Shown here: positions 34,114-42,794 of the stretch, one piece after another
Layout of the letters: the number at the start of each line of letters is the position of its first letter
Numbering within the stretch: position 1 is the first letter of the stretch
From: [Candidatus Thermochlorobacteriaceae] bacterium GBChlB
GTDB taxonomy: Bacteria > Bacteroidota > Chlorobiia > Chlorobiales > Thermochlorobacteraceae
DNA: 64,000 nt
Direction of reading: 5' to 3'
Assembly (NCBI GenBank): GCA_000724175.1
Contig: JPGV01000023.1
Span: 1-64,000 of the forward strand
The notes under the pieces: generated by a model
Database searches by the model: none
What the model was told of the DNA's origin: nothing
The model's input: only the letters and a program-made list of their open reading frames with translations
Position numbers and translations under genes: made by a program

Positions 34114-35163
34114 TCAAATTGGCTTTTGGCTCATGACTGCTTGATGGCATTGAACAATATGGTCGAGTTTGTGTTTTGCCGCGCCGCTCTCGAGCGACAC
34201 CTTCGCCATGCGCATTCCGGTTTCAATCGACTCTGCCGCGCCGCTCACATAAATTGCAATGCCGGCTGCAAAGAGCGACGCCTCGCGCTTGGCGGCGTCC
34301 GCCGTGCCATCTAAGACTCGCCAAATGATAGCCGCATTTTCGCTCACGTCGCCGCCGATGAGTTCCTCCAAACTGCGTCGTTTGAATCCGAAGTCTTCGG
34401 GATAAATCGTGTAGTTGGTAATCATGCCGTTTTTGAGTTCAGAGACGAATGTTGCGCCGCACACGCTGGGTTCATCGAGCGCCAAGCCTTCTTTGGTTTC
34501 GCCGTGAACAATTACACAATGCTCTGCGCCTTGTTGCCTCAGAACCTGAGCGAACATTGCCGTGAGTTCTTTGTCATAGACGCCGACGACCTGCCGCACA
34601 ATGCCTGCTGGATTGACAAGCGGTCCCAACATATTAAAAATCGTTCTCACGCCAAGTTCTTTTCGAATCGATGCCACGCGCTTCATTGATTTGTGATACA
34701 GCGGCGCAAAGAGAAAAGCGAAATTGGTTTCTCGAAACAGCTGCTCGGTCTGCTCTTTGGACAACTCGATTTTAAGACCAAGTTTTTCCAAGACATCTGC
34801 GCTGCCGCACTTGCTCGAGACAGAACGGTTGCCGTGCTTAGCGATTTTCGCGCCCGCGCCGCAAGCAATGATAGCGGCGAGCGTCGAGATATTGAACGTG
34901 CCTGTGGCGTCGCCGCCAGTGCCGCATGTGTCTATGGCATTGACATCGAGCGCTATTTTATCGGCGTGGTCTTGTATGGCCTGCACCGCGCCGTAGACTT
35001 CTTCAATCGTTTCCCCTTTCTGGCGCAATAGCACAAGCAACGCGACGATAATGGCATCGTTGACATCGCCTTTCATCACTTGATTGACGACATAGCGCAT
35101 CTGGGCAGCAGAGAGATTTTCGCCCGATAGCAAGGTTACAACGGCTTCCCGAGGCGTCATCAT
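34114..35163 (-). CDS. trpD: Anthranilate phosphoribosyltransferase
   Basis: The enzyme joins anthranilate to phosphoribosyl pyrophosphate, the second step of tryptophan synthesis. The 349-residue protein has the glycine-rich PRPP site TCGTGGDATGTFNIST (79-94) and KHGNRSVSSKCGSADVLEKLG. HKSMKRVASIRKELGVRTIFNMLGPLVNPA completes the set, all in canonical order. Its start overlaps the stop of the class V aminotransferase gene by 4 bases, so the pair is coupled. No other trp gene lies in the window, so the tryptophan genes are scattered in this genome. Confidence 0.96.
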   Translation of the reverse strand: MMTPREAVVTLLSGENLSAAQMRYVVNQVMKGDVNDAIIVALLVLLRQKGETIEEVYGAVQAIQDHADKIALDVNAIDTCGTGGDATGTFNISTLAAIIACGAGAKIAKHGNRSVSSKCGSADVLEKLGLKIELSKEQTEQLFRETNFAFLFAPLYHKSMKRVASIRKELGVRTIFNMLGPLVNPAGIVRQVVGVYDKELTAMFAQVLRQQGAEHCVIVHGETKEGLALDEPSVCGATFVSELKNGMITNYTIYPEDFGFKRRSLEELIGGDVSENAAIIWRVLDGTADAAKREASLFAAGIAIYVSGAAESIETGMRMAKVSLESGAAKHKLDHIVQCHQAVMSQKPI

Positions 35164-36326
35164 TTGGTCAAACGGTTGAGTTCATCGACGAAGCGGTCAA
35201 GTTCGTCAGTCGTGTTGTAGAAGTGTGGCGAGATGCGTAACAGTCCTTCGCGGGTCGAGACTTCAATATGGCGTTCCAACAGTTGTTTCATCACGGCGGT
35301 CGGCTCTTGCAAGCCCTGAATCGAGACGATTCCAGAGTAGTTTTTCCGCTCTCCCTCAAAAGCTACTTTAAATCCGTTTTCGCTTAAGCGCTCGCGAAGG
35401 TGTGTTGTTAATCCCAGCAGTTTTTCCGCAATGACATCGCTGCCGAGTTCGTGAAAAATTCCAAACGCTTCGTTCATGCCGACAAGCCCAATCCAGTTGT
35501 AAGTTCCGGCTTCGTAGCGCTGCGCCGAGTCGTGCAAGTCTTGCTCATAGTTCAAGAGTTCCCACGCCTCTTTGACACTCAGCCAGCCGACGCACGAGGG
35601 GGTCAATCGTTCCAAGAGGTCGTCGGAAATGAACATTACAGCGTTGCCCATTGGCGACATTGCCCACTTGTGCGCGCCGGCGGCGAGAAAATCGAACTTC
35701 ATGGCTTTACAATCAATCGGCATTGCGCCTAAGGCTTGAATGGCATCCACGGAGAGCAACACGCCTTTGGAATGACAGAGGTCGGCGAGCGTGGCAAGAT
35801 CGATTCGAAAGCCGGTCAGAAATTGCACGTAGCTCACCGAGACGAGCCGTGTGCGCGGCGTGATGAGCCGCTCAATATCTTCTAACAAAATTTTTCCGTT
35901 GCGGCACGGCACGAAATCCACCTCGACGCCATGGGCTTTGAGGTTCAAGAACGGATAGACGTTGGACGGGAACTCTTTTTCGTAGAGCAAAATGCGGTCG
36001 CCCGATTTCCAGTTCAATCCCTGCGCCAGCACGCTCAAGCCGGCGCTCGTGTTCTGCACAAACGCCAGATTTCGGGTCGGGCTATTGATGAACGAGGCAA
36101 CGCGACTTCGAGCCGAATCAAGCACCGGCATCAGCGTTGAAAAATAATTTTCAATATCCGTCTCGTTTCGTTCCTTCAAGTAGCTATTGATGGCTGCAAC
36201 AACGCGGCTCGAGAGCGGGCTGACGGCGGCGTGGTTGAGATACAATTGATGATTGAGGTGCGGAAAAATACCGCGATAGGATTCGGTTTTTGACAAGCGG
36301 CGGGTCGTTTCGACTGTAAGCGTCAT
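35160..36326 (-). CDS. Class V aminotransferase (PLP-dependent, cysteine-desulfurase-like)
   Basis: The protein has 388 residues from the ATG at 36326; the frame is open to 36383 but the extra residues match nothing. It starts LYLNHAAVSPLSSRVVAAI, a form of the desulfurase/isopenicillin-N-epimerase opening. LAFVQNTSAGLSVLAQGLNW and SVDAIQALGAMPIDCKAMKFDFLAAGAHKWAMSPMG follow. The lysine that binds pyridoxal phosphate is K220. The C-terminal RISPHFYNTTDELDRFVDEL is typical. There is no SufS-type catalytic cysteine loop that I can see, so a desulfurase role is not supported; family members also act as epimerases, selenocysteine lyases or kynureninases. Coupling to trpD by a 4-base overlap hints at a link with tryptophan or kynurenine metabolism, which is only inference. 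Confidence 0.8.
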   Translation of the reverse strand: MTLTVETTRRLSKTESYRGIFPHLNHQLYLNHAAVSPLSSRVVAAINSYLKERNETDIENYFSTLMPVLDSARSRVASFINSPTRNLAFVQNTSAGLSVLAQGLNWKSGDRILLYEKEFPSNVYPFLNLKAHGVEVDFVPCRNGKILLEDIERLITPRTRLVSVSYVQFLTGFRIDLATLADLCHSKGVLLSVDAIQALGAMPIDCKAMKFDFLAAGAHKWAMSPMGNAVMFISDDLLERLTPSCVGWLSVKEAWELLNYEQDLHDSAQRYEAGTYNWIGLVGMNEAFGIFHELGSDVIAEKLLGLTTHLRERLSENGFKVAFEGERKNYSGIVSIQGLQEPTAVMKQLLERHIEVSTREGLLRISPHFYNTTDELDRFVDELNRLTK

Positions 36327-36437
36327 TGGCGCAACGTTGAAGTTAAACTGAAGTTTGGAAATACTGTCTCTCTGTTTTTTCAAAGCAGGAAATTAACTTT
36401 CCTTTTTGTGTTGCCAATAAAAAAAATTCGTTCGACT

Positions 36438-37133
36438 ATGCTTGATATGGTTGTTCAACCCCTGTCGCCTACCGATGCGGAACTCGCCGCGCGGCATCAA
36501 CTTTTTCCATCGGATATAAAAGAGACGCAAAACCAAAAACACCAACAAATTTTTTCCTTCTTTACCGTGATGCTTGCCACGCTGTTTAAAGACACTCCCG
36601 ATATCAACGTCGGCGGCGACCAAGCGTTTTACTGGAACAGCGACGACGACCGATTTTGCATTGCGCCTGACGCACATCTTATTCGTGGCATCGATAACAC
36701 GCCGCGCTCAAGTTTCACACTCTGGGAAGAAAAAGCCGCAGCGCCTGATTTCTCAATTCGCTTCGTGCTTGAACTTTGGAGCAAAGGCAATCCGTTCACG
36801 GAACGCTATGAAAAATACGAGACTTACACCATGCTTGGCGCGGCGGAGTATTTTGAATTTGATACGACATACGACGACCTGATTGGGCATCGCCTGAACA
36901 AGAACGGTCGATACGATGTGATTAAGCCGAATCCAAACGGTCGGATTTACAGTCAAGAATTGGACGCTGAAATTATTTACGAAGACGGGCTGCTTCGGCT
37001 GTATCGAAATGGCAAGAAAGTTCTTACCGCCAGCGAAGCGCAGTTCGAACTTCAAAAAGCGCAATCAGAATTGCAAGCCAAAGAGGAAGAGATTGCTCGG
37101 TTGAAAAAACTTTTGGAAGAAAAAGAGAAATGA
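36438..37133 (+). CDS. Uma2 family (DUF820) protein with coiled-coil tail
   Basis: The protein has 231 residues from the ATG at 36438. It is a third Uma2-like gene in the window and is clearly different from those at 1-809. The domain includes FYWNSDDDRFCIAPDAHLIRGI, then APDFSIRFVLELWSKGNPFTERYEKYETYTMLGAAEYFEFD, matching the family core order. The last 45 residues form a charged coiled coil (FELQKAQSELQAKEEEIARL), common in Uma2 proteins. Its stop overlaps the start of the next small coiled-coil gene by 4 bases, so the two are likely made together. Nuclease activity is inferred from the fold alone. Confidence 0.85.
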   Translation: MLDMVVQPLSPTDAELAARHQLFPSDIKETQNQKHQQIFSFFTVMLATLFKDTPDINVGGDQAFYWNSDDDRFCIAPDAHLIRGIDNTPRSSFTLWEEKAAAPDFSIRFVLELWSKGNPFTERYEKYETYTMLGAAEYFEFDTTYDDLIGHRLNKNGRYDVIKPNPNGRIYSQELDAEIIYEDGLLRLYRNGKKVLTASEAQFELQKAQSELQAKEEEIARLKKLLEEKEK

Positions 37134-37459
37134 CTGCTGAACAACAATTGCTGCTTCTGCGTTATTTGGACGTGAAGTCCAAGATGTCAGAACTCGAAGA
37201 GGAATTAGAACGATTGAAGCCTGCCGTGTTTGATTTGGTCGACGACCTCTTGCACGAGAACAGCGGGAAGCCAGTCGACTACAACGGCTTTACATTTCAG
37301 GTGCAGTATCGCACGGTGTATCGTTACTCGTCCGCCGTCTCCGAGCTCGAACAGCGATTGAAAGAGTTGAAAAAACAAGAGGAGTCGAAAGGCACAGCAC
37401 AGTTGAAGTCACAATCGGGCTTCGTGCGTGTCGTGCCGACAAAACATCATCAACCGTAA
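37130..37459 (+). CDS. Small coiled-coil protein coupled to Uma2 gene
   Basis: The protein has 109 residues and no family I recognise. Residues 1-30 form a helix rich in leucine and glutamate (LLLLRYLDVKSKMSELEEEL). A short beta-like segment follows (DYNGFTFQVQYRTVYRYSSAV), then a second coiled coil (VSELEQRLKELKKQEESKG) and a basic end. Its ATG lies inside the stop of the Uma2 gene, and both neighbours are on the same strand. The matching coiled coils in this protein and the Uma2 tail suggest they bind each other. That is inference. Confidence 0.7.
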   Translation: MTAEQQLLLLRYLDVKSKMSELEEELERLKPAVFDLVDDLLHENSGKPVDYNGFTFQVQYRTVYRYSSAVSELEQRLKELKKQEESKGTAQLKSQSGFVRVVPTKHHQP

Positions 37460-37488
37460 TTTTAACCGCCAACCTTTAACTGCTATTT

Positions 37489-38583
37489 ATGTCCGCGCTT
37501 CTCGATAACAGTTCGCCCGTCAAGACCAATGTCGACCAGCTTCGAGAGAAACTCGTCGCATCTGAATTAGACTCAATGCTCATCACTAACCTGCGCGACG
37601 TGCGTTGGCTGACGAAATTTTCCGGCTCAAACGCAACGCTGCTGCTGACACGCGACGCACTCTGGCTCTTCACCGACAGTCGATACGCCGAACAAGTCAA
37701 ACATGAGGTTACCGTTGCCGAATGCATTATCACATCGGACGGATACTTGGCGGAACTCAAAACGCAACGGTATCCGACGGGTGCGCGCGTTGGCTTTCAA
37801 GCGGATAATTTGACCGTCGTTAGTTTGGAAAAATTGAAAGCAGAATTGCCGACGCTGTCGCTTGTTCCACAAACGAACTTTTGCGATGAATTCGTCGCTA
37901 TTAAAGCGTTGGAGGAGCTGGAGAATATCAAGCGCGCCGTCTCGATTACCGATAAAGTCTTTCAGAAACTTTTAGAGATGATGTCACCCAATGTTACCGA
38001 GTGCGATGTGGCAGCAGAGATTTCCTACTGGAACAAAAAGTTCGGCGCGGAAAAAGATTCCTTCGACCCGATTGTTGCCAGTGGCTCTCGGGCTGCATTG
38101 CCACACGCCAGAGCAACCGATGCGCGTCTTGAACACAACTCGCTCGTCGTGATTGATATGGGCTGTGTCGTCAATGGCTATTGTTCCGACCAAACGCGCA
38201 CAGTTGCTCTTGGCAACATTTCGAGCGACGCTCGACGCGCCTACAACGCCGTGCTTGACGCGCATCTGCTTGGAATTGCCTCGGCGAAAGCGGGAATGAC
38301 GGGCAAAGCACTCGACGGCATTGTGCGCGATTTTCTTACGGCGCAAGGCTACGGCGAGGCATTTTCGCATTCGCTGGGACATAGCGTCGGCTTGCAGGTT
38401 CACGAACAACCGATTATCGGCAAAAAGACGGAGATGGTAATTCCCGTCGGCGCGGTGATTACCATCGAGCCGGGCGTGTATTTGCCAAATCGCTTCGGCG
38501 TGCGCATTGAAGATATGGTTTTGATAACCGACTCAGGCGCTGCGCCGCTTCCTGCTGCGCCCAAAGCCTTAATTGAACTCTAA
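37489..38583 (+). CDS. M24B aminopeptidase (Xaa-Pro dipeptidase/aminopeptidase type)
   Basis: The protein has 364 residues. Creatinase-type N-terminal domain: ITNLRDVRWLTKFSGSNATLLLTRDALWLFTDSRY. The catalytic pita-bread domain begins near residue 130 with metal ligands in VIDMGCVVNGYCSDQTRTV (two aspartates), SHSLGHSVGLQVHEQP (histidine), ITIEPGVYLP (glutamate) and GVRIEDMVLIT (glutamate). All five ligands are present, so it should be an active enzyme that removes a residue before proline. It is read alone, just after the Uma2 pair and convergent with the BadF-type kinase gene. Confidence 0.94.
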   Translation: MSALLDNSSPVKTNVDQLREKLVASELDSMLITNLRDVRWLTKFSGSNATLLLTRDALWLFTDSRYAEQVKHEVTVAECIITSDGYLAELKTQRYPTGARVGFQADNLTVVSLEKLKAELPTLSLVPQTNFCDEFVAIKALEELENIKRAVSITDKVFQKLLEMMSPNVTECDVAAEISYWNKKFGAEKDSFDPIVASGSRAALPHARATDARLEHNSLVVIDMGCVVNGYCSDQTRTVALGNISSDARRAYNAVLDAHLLGIASAKAGMTGKALDGIVRDFLTAQGYGEAFSHSLGHSVGLQVHEQPIIGKKTEMVIPVGAVITIEPGVYLPNRFGVRIEDMVLITDSGAAPLPAAPKALIEL

Positions 38584-38601
38584 TCAATGCCTGTCTTTCT
38601 C

Positions 38602-39405
38602 CTACATCATGTCAATGCCAAGTCGTTCTATTTTTTCAATCAGTAATTTTCTGTAAACGTTGTTTTTTTCAACCAAGCCGCCGGAGAGTTTGAGCGGCAG
38701 CGGCGTTTGTATTTTTTTTACGAGCACGTCGATGTATCGGCAAACGTCGTCCGATTCTTGCTCGAGCAGTTTTTTGGCGGTCGGATTTTGTTTCGTTGCT
38801 AACCTTAGCACGACGGGCGCAAGCGATTGCAGCGAGAAGTTTTCTCGATAAATTTTTTCAATAAGCAGTCGCCGTGTCGGAAAAATTTTTTTCATTGCTT
38901 GTGCAAACTCGCTGTCTCGAAAAAATCCATCGAGCACGTTCAAGTAGGCACGCACGGCTTGGCGTCCGATTGAGGCAGCGCTGCCGTCGTCCCCAATGAG
39001 TTTGCCATAGCCGCCGACTTTGGTGATGACCCCGTTGATTCTTGCGGCAAAGACCGAGCCGGTGCCAAGAATGACGACCATGCCGTCACGGTTCGGAAAG
39101 TAAATTTCAAAACAGAGTTCCAAATCACTCATCACTGCCACGCGCGCATTTTTCACATGGAGTTTCTCGACGAGTTTTTGTTTTTCCTCGTTGAGCAGCA
39201 GTCCCGCAAGCCCAATGCTGACAAGGCTCGACGGATGTCGCTCGACCGCGCTTTTCAATGTGTCAAGAATTTTGTCTCGATTTCCCGATTGAAAGTTGAA
39301 GTTCCCTTTTACCCGCTTTTGCAGTTTTGCAGGCGCGCCTTCCGTTTGAAGCCAAATTTTGAGCGACGAGCCGCCGCCGTCTAAAATCAGATGCGAGTTT
39401 TTCAT
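38602..39405 (-). CDS. BadF/BadG-type ATPase, probable amino-sugar kinase
   Basis: The protein has 267 residues with the ASKHA (sugar-kinase/actin) fold. The N-terminal phosphate loop ILDGGGSSLKIWL is followed by VSIGLAGLLL and the second phosphate loop VVILGTGSVFAARINGVITKVGGYGKLIGDDGSAASIGRQAV, the pattern of N-acetylglucosamine kinase and MurNAc kinase. A C-terminal LKLSGGLVEKN motif is the adenosine loop. It is short for the family but complete. It could phosphorylate N-acetylmuramic acid or N-acetylglucosamine recovered from peptidoglycan, a function suggested by the NamZ-like gene and symporter at 9.8-12.5 kb. The same fold is used by 2-hydroxyacyl-CoA dehydratase activators, but the CxxC cluster of those proteins is absent. 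Confidence 0.82.
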   Translation of the reverse strand: MKNSHLILDGGGSSLKIWLQTEGAPAKLQKRVKGNFNFQSGNRDKILDTLKSAVERHPSSLVSIGLAGLLLNEEKQKLVEKLHVKNARVAVMSDLELCFEIYFPNRDGMVVILGTGSVFAARINGVITKVGGYGKLIGDDGSAASIGRQAVRAYLNVLDGFFRDSEFAQAMKKIFPTRRLLIEKIYRENFSLQSLAPVVLRLATKQNPTAKKLLEQESDDVCRYIDVLVKKIQTPLPLKLSGGLVEKNNVYRKLLIEKIERLGIDMM

Positions 39406-39478
39406 GCCTTGGGAATTTTCTATGTCGATTGCCAGTTCCAGCGTGGTATTTGTTCTTTTACTTCAAAACATAGCTTTC

Positions 39479-40183
39479 ATGACACTGAAAAACTTTTCCC
39501 TATTTCTGTTCACTTTCTCGTCGTTTATTTTCTCTGCGCAAGCTCAACAAACCATCATCAACTTGCCATCTGCCGACCAAACGCCCGCTGGACGTTTTTT
39601 TTATTTGCATGAATCGCAGGCGCGTTTCTGGCAAGGCAGCAACTACTGGGCAACGACAAACTTTTTGACCTACGGCATCACCGACGACATCGAAGCGTGC
39701 CTCACGCAATATCAACTCGGCTTTCCAGCGCAGGCGTATTCCGCCATCGGGTTCGGTTACAAAGCCACAAAGCAACTCTTCGCCGAGTCGCTGCCCGACC
39801 TTGAACTCAAACTCTCGTTTGGACAAATGTTTCCGATTTCAACGACGGGACTTGGCATTGGCGTTTGGACTTACGGTTTTGCGAGTTTCCGCTTGCCCGT
39901 TCTACAAACACGGTTGGCGGTCGGCATCAGCCAATCACCACGGCAAAATTTCGGCATCAACACCGTCGTGATGACCGCGTCGTTTGAGCAACCAATTACC
40001 GACCATATCAACATCTTGGGCGAATGGTTTGCAGGACAACTCCACGAAAACGCTTACTTCATTCCCGGGTTCAACTACCACACGAAAACGCTGGTCATCA
40101 TTGCTGGCTATAAAATCGCCAATCTTCCCGGCGACCCGAAATCTCAAAACGGCATCGTCCTCGAAATCGGATTTTTCTTTTAA
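39479..40183 (+). CDS. Exported beta-barrel-like protein, unknown function
   Basis: The protein has 234 residues from the ATG at 39479. A signal peptide (LFLFTFSSFIFSAQAQ) is followed by about eight alternating hydrophobic/polar strands, for example FFYLHESQARFWQGSNYWATTNFLTYGI and IGFGYKATKQLF. The final segment LVIIAGYKIANLPGDPK ends with FF at the C-terminus, as in outer-membrane barrels. I recognise no named family. The frame is open upstream to 39359, overlapping the divergent BadF-type gene; the signal peptide decides the start. It is probably an outer-membrane protein of 8-10 strands. Confidence 0.68.
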   Translation: MTLKNFSLFLFTFSSFIFSAQAQQTIINLPSADQTPAGRFFYLHESQARFWQGSNYWATTNFLTYGITDDIEACLTQYQLGFPAQAYSAIGFGYKATKQLFAESLPDLELKLSFGQMFPISTTGLGIGVWTYGFASFRLPVLQTRLAVGISQSPRQNFGINTVVMTASFEQPITDHINILGEWFAGQLHENAYFIPGFNYHTKTLVIIAGYKIANLPGDPKSQNGIVLEIGFFF

Positions 40184-40187
40184 GCCT

Positions 40188-40511
40188 TCACCCTCTCATC
40201 GAACGCAGTTGCGCCAAGCGATTTCCGCTCGAGAGTTTTCGGCTGAACGTGTTGCCTTTGCACGGATTGGCGGAATCCTCTTTTTGCGGAATCGGCTCGC
40301 CATATAGGTCGCAGTGATGCGCGGCGAGATTGTAATTCACGCAATATGGACATGCTGATGCAAGGTTAGTTTGCGCAATCAACTTGACTGTATCGCCGAT
40401 GGATGATTCTGCCCACAGAGGCGCGACGGACACGGCTTTAGGTGTTGGGAGGACTTGCTCGACCTGTGAGTTTTCTAATGCGGCGAAATTACGGCGGGAA
40501 TACTGAAACAT
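40188..40511 (-). CDS. Small cysteine-rich protein, unknown function
   Basis: The protein has 107 residues. A CPYC pair near the middle is followed by HHC and, 18 residues later, NPC. The segment runs CPYCVNYNLAAHHCDLYG, then ANPCKGNTF. Four cysteines and two histidines could bind zinc or an iron-sulfur cluster. The N-terminal third is rich in Ala and Val and has no clear feature. It lies 26 bases after the ABC ATPase gene on the same strand and overlaps nothing else. The spacing of the cysteines argues that it is real, but I cannot assign a family. Confidence 0.55.
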   Translation of the reverse strand: MFQYSRRNFAALENSQVEQVLPTPKAVSVAPLWAESSIGDTVKLIAQTNLASACPYCVNYNLAAHHCDLYGEPIPQKEDSANPCKGNTFSRKLSSGNRLAQLRSMRG

Positions 40512-40537
40512 ACTACCTCAGTGTTTGAATTGATGAA

Positions 40538-41563
40538 TTACTCGTGCGGGAAGATAAAAAACTTTTTGACCTGAACGAATCCCTCCGCGCCGAAGGAGAG
40601 CGGCGTTTGCATCACGAGTTCCGCGCCTTCTACATCGAGCAGAAATTCGCAGAACGCGCCTTTGAAATACCGCTCTTTGACGCTTGCCTTAAAGACATTC
40701 TCACCGCCCGCTCTCTCAACGGGGACAAGGTGTTCGGGACGAATCACCACATCGAAAAATTTTCCCACGAGTTCCTCACCGTTTTTCAGGACGAATCCTG
40801 TATCGGTTTTGAGCAGCGTTTTGTCCAAGCGTTGCATCAAGAGTTTATTTGCCGCGCCAATGAAGCCCGCACCGAAAAACGTTTTTGGCGCGTGGTAGAT
40901 GTCTTCGGGTGTTCCTTGTTCAAAGAGTTTCCCGTCGCGCAAGACCGCCAATCGGTCGGAGAGCATCAAGGCTTCTTCTTGGTCGTGCGTGATGTAAATA
41001 AAATTGCGTCTCGTCGTGCGTTGAATGGACTTCAATTCTTTTTGCATTTCGCGCCGCAGCGTTACATCGAGGTTGGAGAGCGGCTCATCGAAAAGCACAA
41101 TATCGGCATTGACCGCGATGGCTCTGGCAATGGCGACACGCTGTTGCTGTCCGCCCGAAAGTTCCGAGACACGTCGATAGAGTTTGTCGTCGATGCCGAG
41201 CGTGGTGAGCGTCTGCACAACGGTTTTCCGAATGTCCTCTTCGGGCAGTCGCCGTTCTCGAAGTCCAAACGCGACGTTTTCGAACACGTTGAGGTGCGGA
41301 AAGAGTGCATAGTTTTGAAAGACCATGACGGCGTTGCGCCTGTGCGGCGGGAGTCGCAGCACGTCTTTTCCGTCGAATAAAATTCTGCCGCCGTCGGGTC
41401 GCTCTAACCCAGCGATGATGCGGATGAGCGTGGTTTTGCCGCTTCCCGATTTTCCCAAGACGGAAAAAAACTCCGCGTGGTCGCACTCAAACGAGACGCC
41501 GTCGAGCGCCAGGAAGTTGCCGTATTTTTTGGTGAGATTTTCTACGGTGAGTTTCATTGTCAA
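40538..41563 (-). CDS. ABC transporter ATP-binding protein (PotA/CysA/MalK type)
   Basis: The protein has 341 residues. Walker A is GKSGSGKT (37-44), the Q-loop [10 protein letters not shown], the signature LSGGQQ (135-140), Walker B VLFDEP (156-161) and the switch histidine in THDQEEAL. The C-terminal third is a TOBE-like regulatory domain ([12 protein letters not shown]). This class drives import of polyamines, sulfate, iron or sugars. No permease or binding-protein gene is beside it, so it is an orphan ATPase and the substrate is unknown. Its start overlaps the stop of deoC by 4 bases. A second Met two codons in could be the true start. Confidence 0.92.
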   Translation of the reverse strand: MTMKLTVENLTKKYGNFLALDGVSFECDHAEFFSVLGKSGSGKTTLIRIIAGLERPDGGRILFDGKDVLRLPPHRRNAVMVFQNYALFPHLNVFENVAFGLRERRLPEEDIRKTVVQTLTTLGIDDKLYRRVSELSGGQQQRVAIARAIAVNADIVLFDEPLSNLDVTLRREMQKELKSIQRTTRRNFIYITHDQEEALMLSDRLAVLRDGKLFEQGTPEDIYHAPKTFFGAGFIGAANKLLMQRLDKTLLKTDTGFVLKNGEELVGKFFDVVIRPEHLVPVERAGGENVFKASVKERYFKGAFCEFLLDVEGAELVMQTPLSFGAEGFVQVKKFFIFPHE

Positions 41564-42411
41564 TACTTTCCGTCCGATGGAGTTGCAGGCGCGGTTTTAC
41601 AGGTGGCTTCGCTGAGAATTTTCACACTTGCCGACGCGCCGATGCGGGTTGCGCCGAACTCGACCATTTTTTTCGCCGAGGCATAATCGCGCACGCCGCC
41701 CGAGGCTTTCACGCCCATTGCCTCGCCAACGGCTTTGCGCATCAAGGCGACATCTTCCACTGTCGCGCCTGCTTTTGAAAAGCCCGTCGAGGTTTTGACG
41801 AAGTCCGCGCCCGCATTTTTGGCAAGCACAGAGGCAATTACTTTTTCTTCGTCGGTGAGCAAGCAGGTCTCGAGAATTACCTTGACAAGCGCACAAGAGA
41901 GTTTCGCTGCCTCGACGACACCCGAAATATCCGCTTCGACGAGGTCATAGTTTTTTGATTTCAATTCGCCGATGTTGATGACCATATCAATTTCCGTTGC
42001 GCCGTCGTCGCACGCGGCGTGCGTCTCAAAGGCTTTGACTTTTCCGAGCGTTGCGCCGAGCGGAAAGCCGATGACTGTGCAAACTTTTACGTTAGTCGTT
42101 TTCAGAAGCGATGCACCTAGTTTCACATAGGTAGGATTGACACAAACCGACGCGAACTGATACTCTTTTGCCTCGTTGCACAGCTGAATGATTTCTCCGC
42201 GTGTGGCGTCTGGCTTGAGCAAGGTATGGTCGATGTATTTGGCAAAGGCGAAGTTCGGCACGCAGGACATTTCGCGTTGCGCTTCTTTGACCGCAAGCCG
42301 CTCTGCGCCAGACTCCACATAGCGTTTGAGTTCGGTCTCAACTTTTTGCGCGTCCACACTGGCGACTTTTCGCAGGACGTTTTGCCTAGCTCGATAATTC
42401 GGAGAATTCAT
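41560..42411 (-). CDS. deoC: Deoxyribose-phosphate aldolase
   Basis: The enzyme splits deoxyribose 5-phosphate into glyceraldehyde 3-phosphate and acetaldehyde in nucleoside salvage. The 283-residue protein has the class I aldolase core: [23 protein letters not shown], the Schiff-base lysine in DFVKTSTGF (K206), and [12 protein letters not shown] (K235). An N-terminal extension of about 55 residues ([19 protein letters not shown]) precedes the usual start, making it longer than the 220-260 residues common in the family. The acetaldehyde could be oxidised by an aldehyde dehydrogenase such as that at 5485. It is coupled to the ABC ATPase gene. Confidence 0.94.
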   Translation of the reverse strand: MNSPNYRARQNVLRKVASVDAQKVETELKRYVESGAERLAVKEAQREMSCVPNFAFAKYIDHTLLKPDATRGEIIQLCNEAKEYQFASVCVNPTYVKLGASLLKTTNVKVCTVIGFPLGATLGKVKAFETHAACDDGATEIDMVINIGELKSKNYDLVEADISGVVEAAKLSCALVKVILETCLLTDEEKVIASVLAKNAGADFVKTSTGFSKAGATVEDVALMRKAVGEAMGVKASGGVRDYASAKKMVEFGATRIGASASVKILSEATCKTAPATPSDGKY

Positions 42412-42518
42412 AAAATTTATTTTTCAGTCATGAACTTAAAGCCGATTTGGACGGTTTAGCAAGATGGTAGTTCAGCAGTTCCCAGCATTTTTCACAAAAT
42501 AAACATACAGACTCGATT

Positions 42519-42794
42519 ATGTTCAAACCTGCTTGGACGCTTACAGGCTTCTTTGTCTCCGCCATTTCCGTTACGGTTATTTTAGGATTTATGCTCATTT
42601 TTGCCATGCCGTTCTTTTTGCTGGCGCTTCTGCCGCTTGTGGCGGCGTTGTTTTTCCTCTTCGGCATTTTCGAGGACGACCGCAGCATCGACACGCCGAG
42701 AAGACGCCCTGCGCCAATGCCGCGTGCTGACCGTGACGCCCTTTTTCACTCCGAAAAGCATCAGTTCACGATTCGCCAATACGACCTAAACTAA
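42519..42794 (+). CDS. Small membrane protein, unknown function
   Basis: The protein has 91 residues. Two hydrophobic segments (about 6-30 and 32-50, with [18 protein letters not shown]) form a hairpin, followed by a charged tail with an Arg/Pro patch ([16 protein letters not shown]). No family is recognised. It is read alone on the plus strand, and its stop overlaps the stop of the convergent uvrA gene by 4 bases, a compact arrangement. The membrane topology is the only supported statement. Confidence 0.65.
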   Translation: MFKPAWTLTGFFVSAISVTVILGFMLIFAMPFFLLALLPLVAALFFLFGIFEDDRSIDTPRRRPAPMPRADRDALFHSEKHQFTIRQYDLN

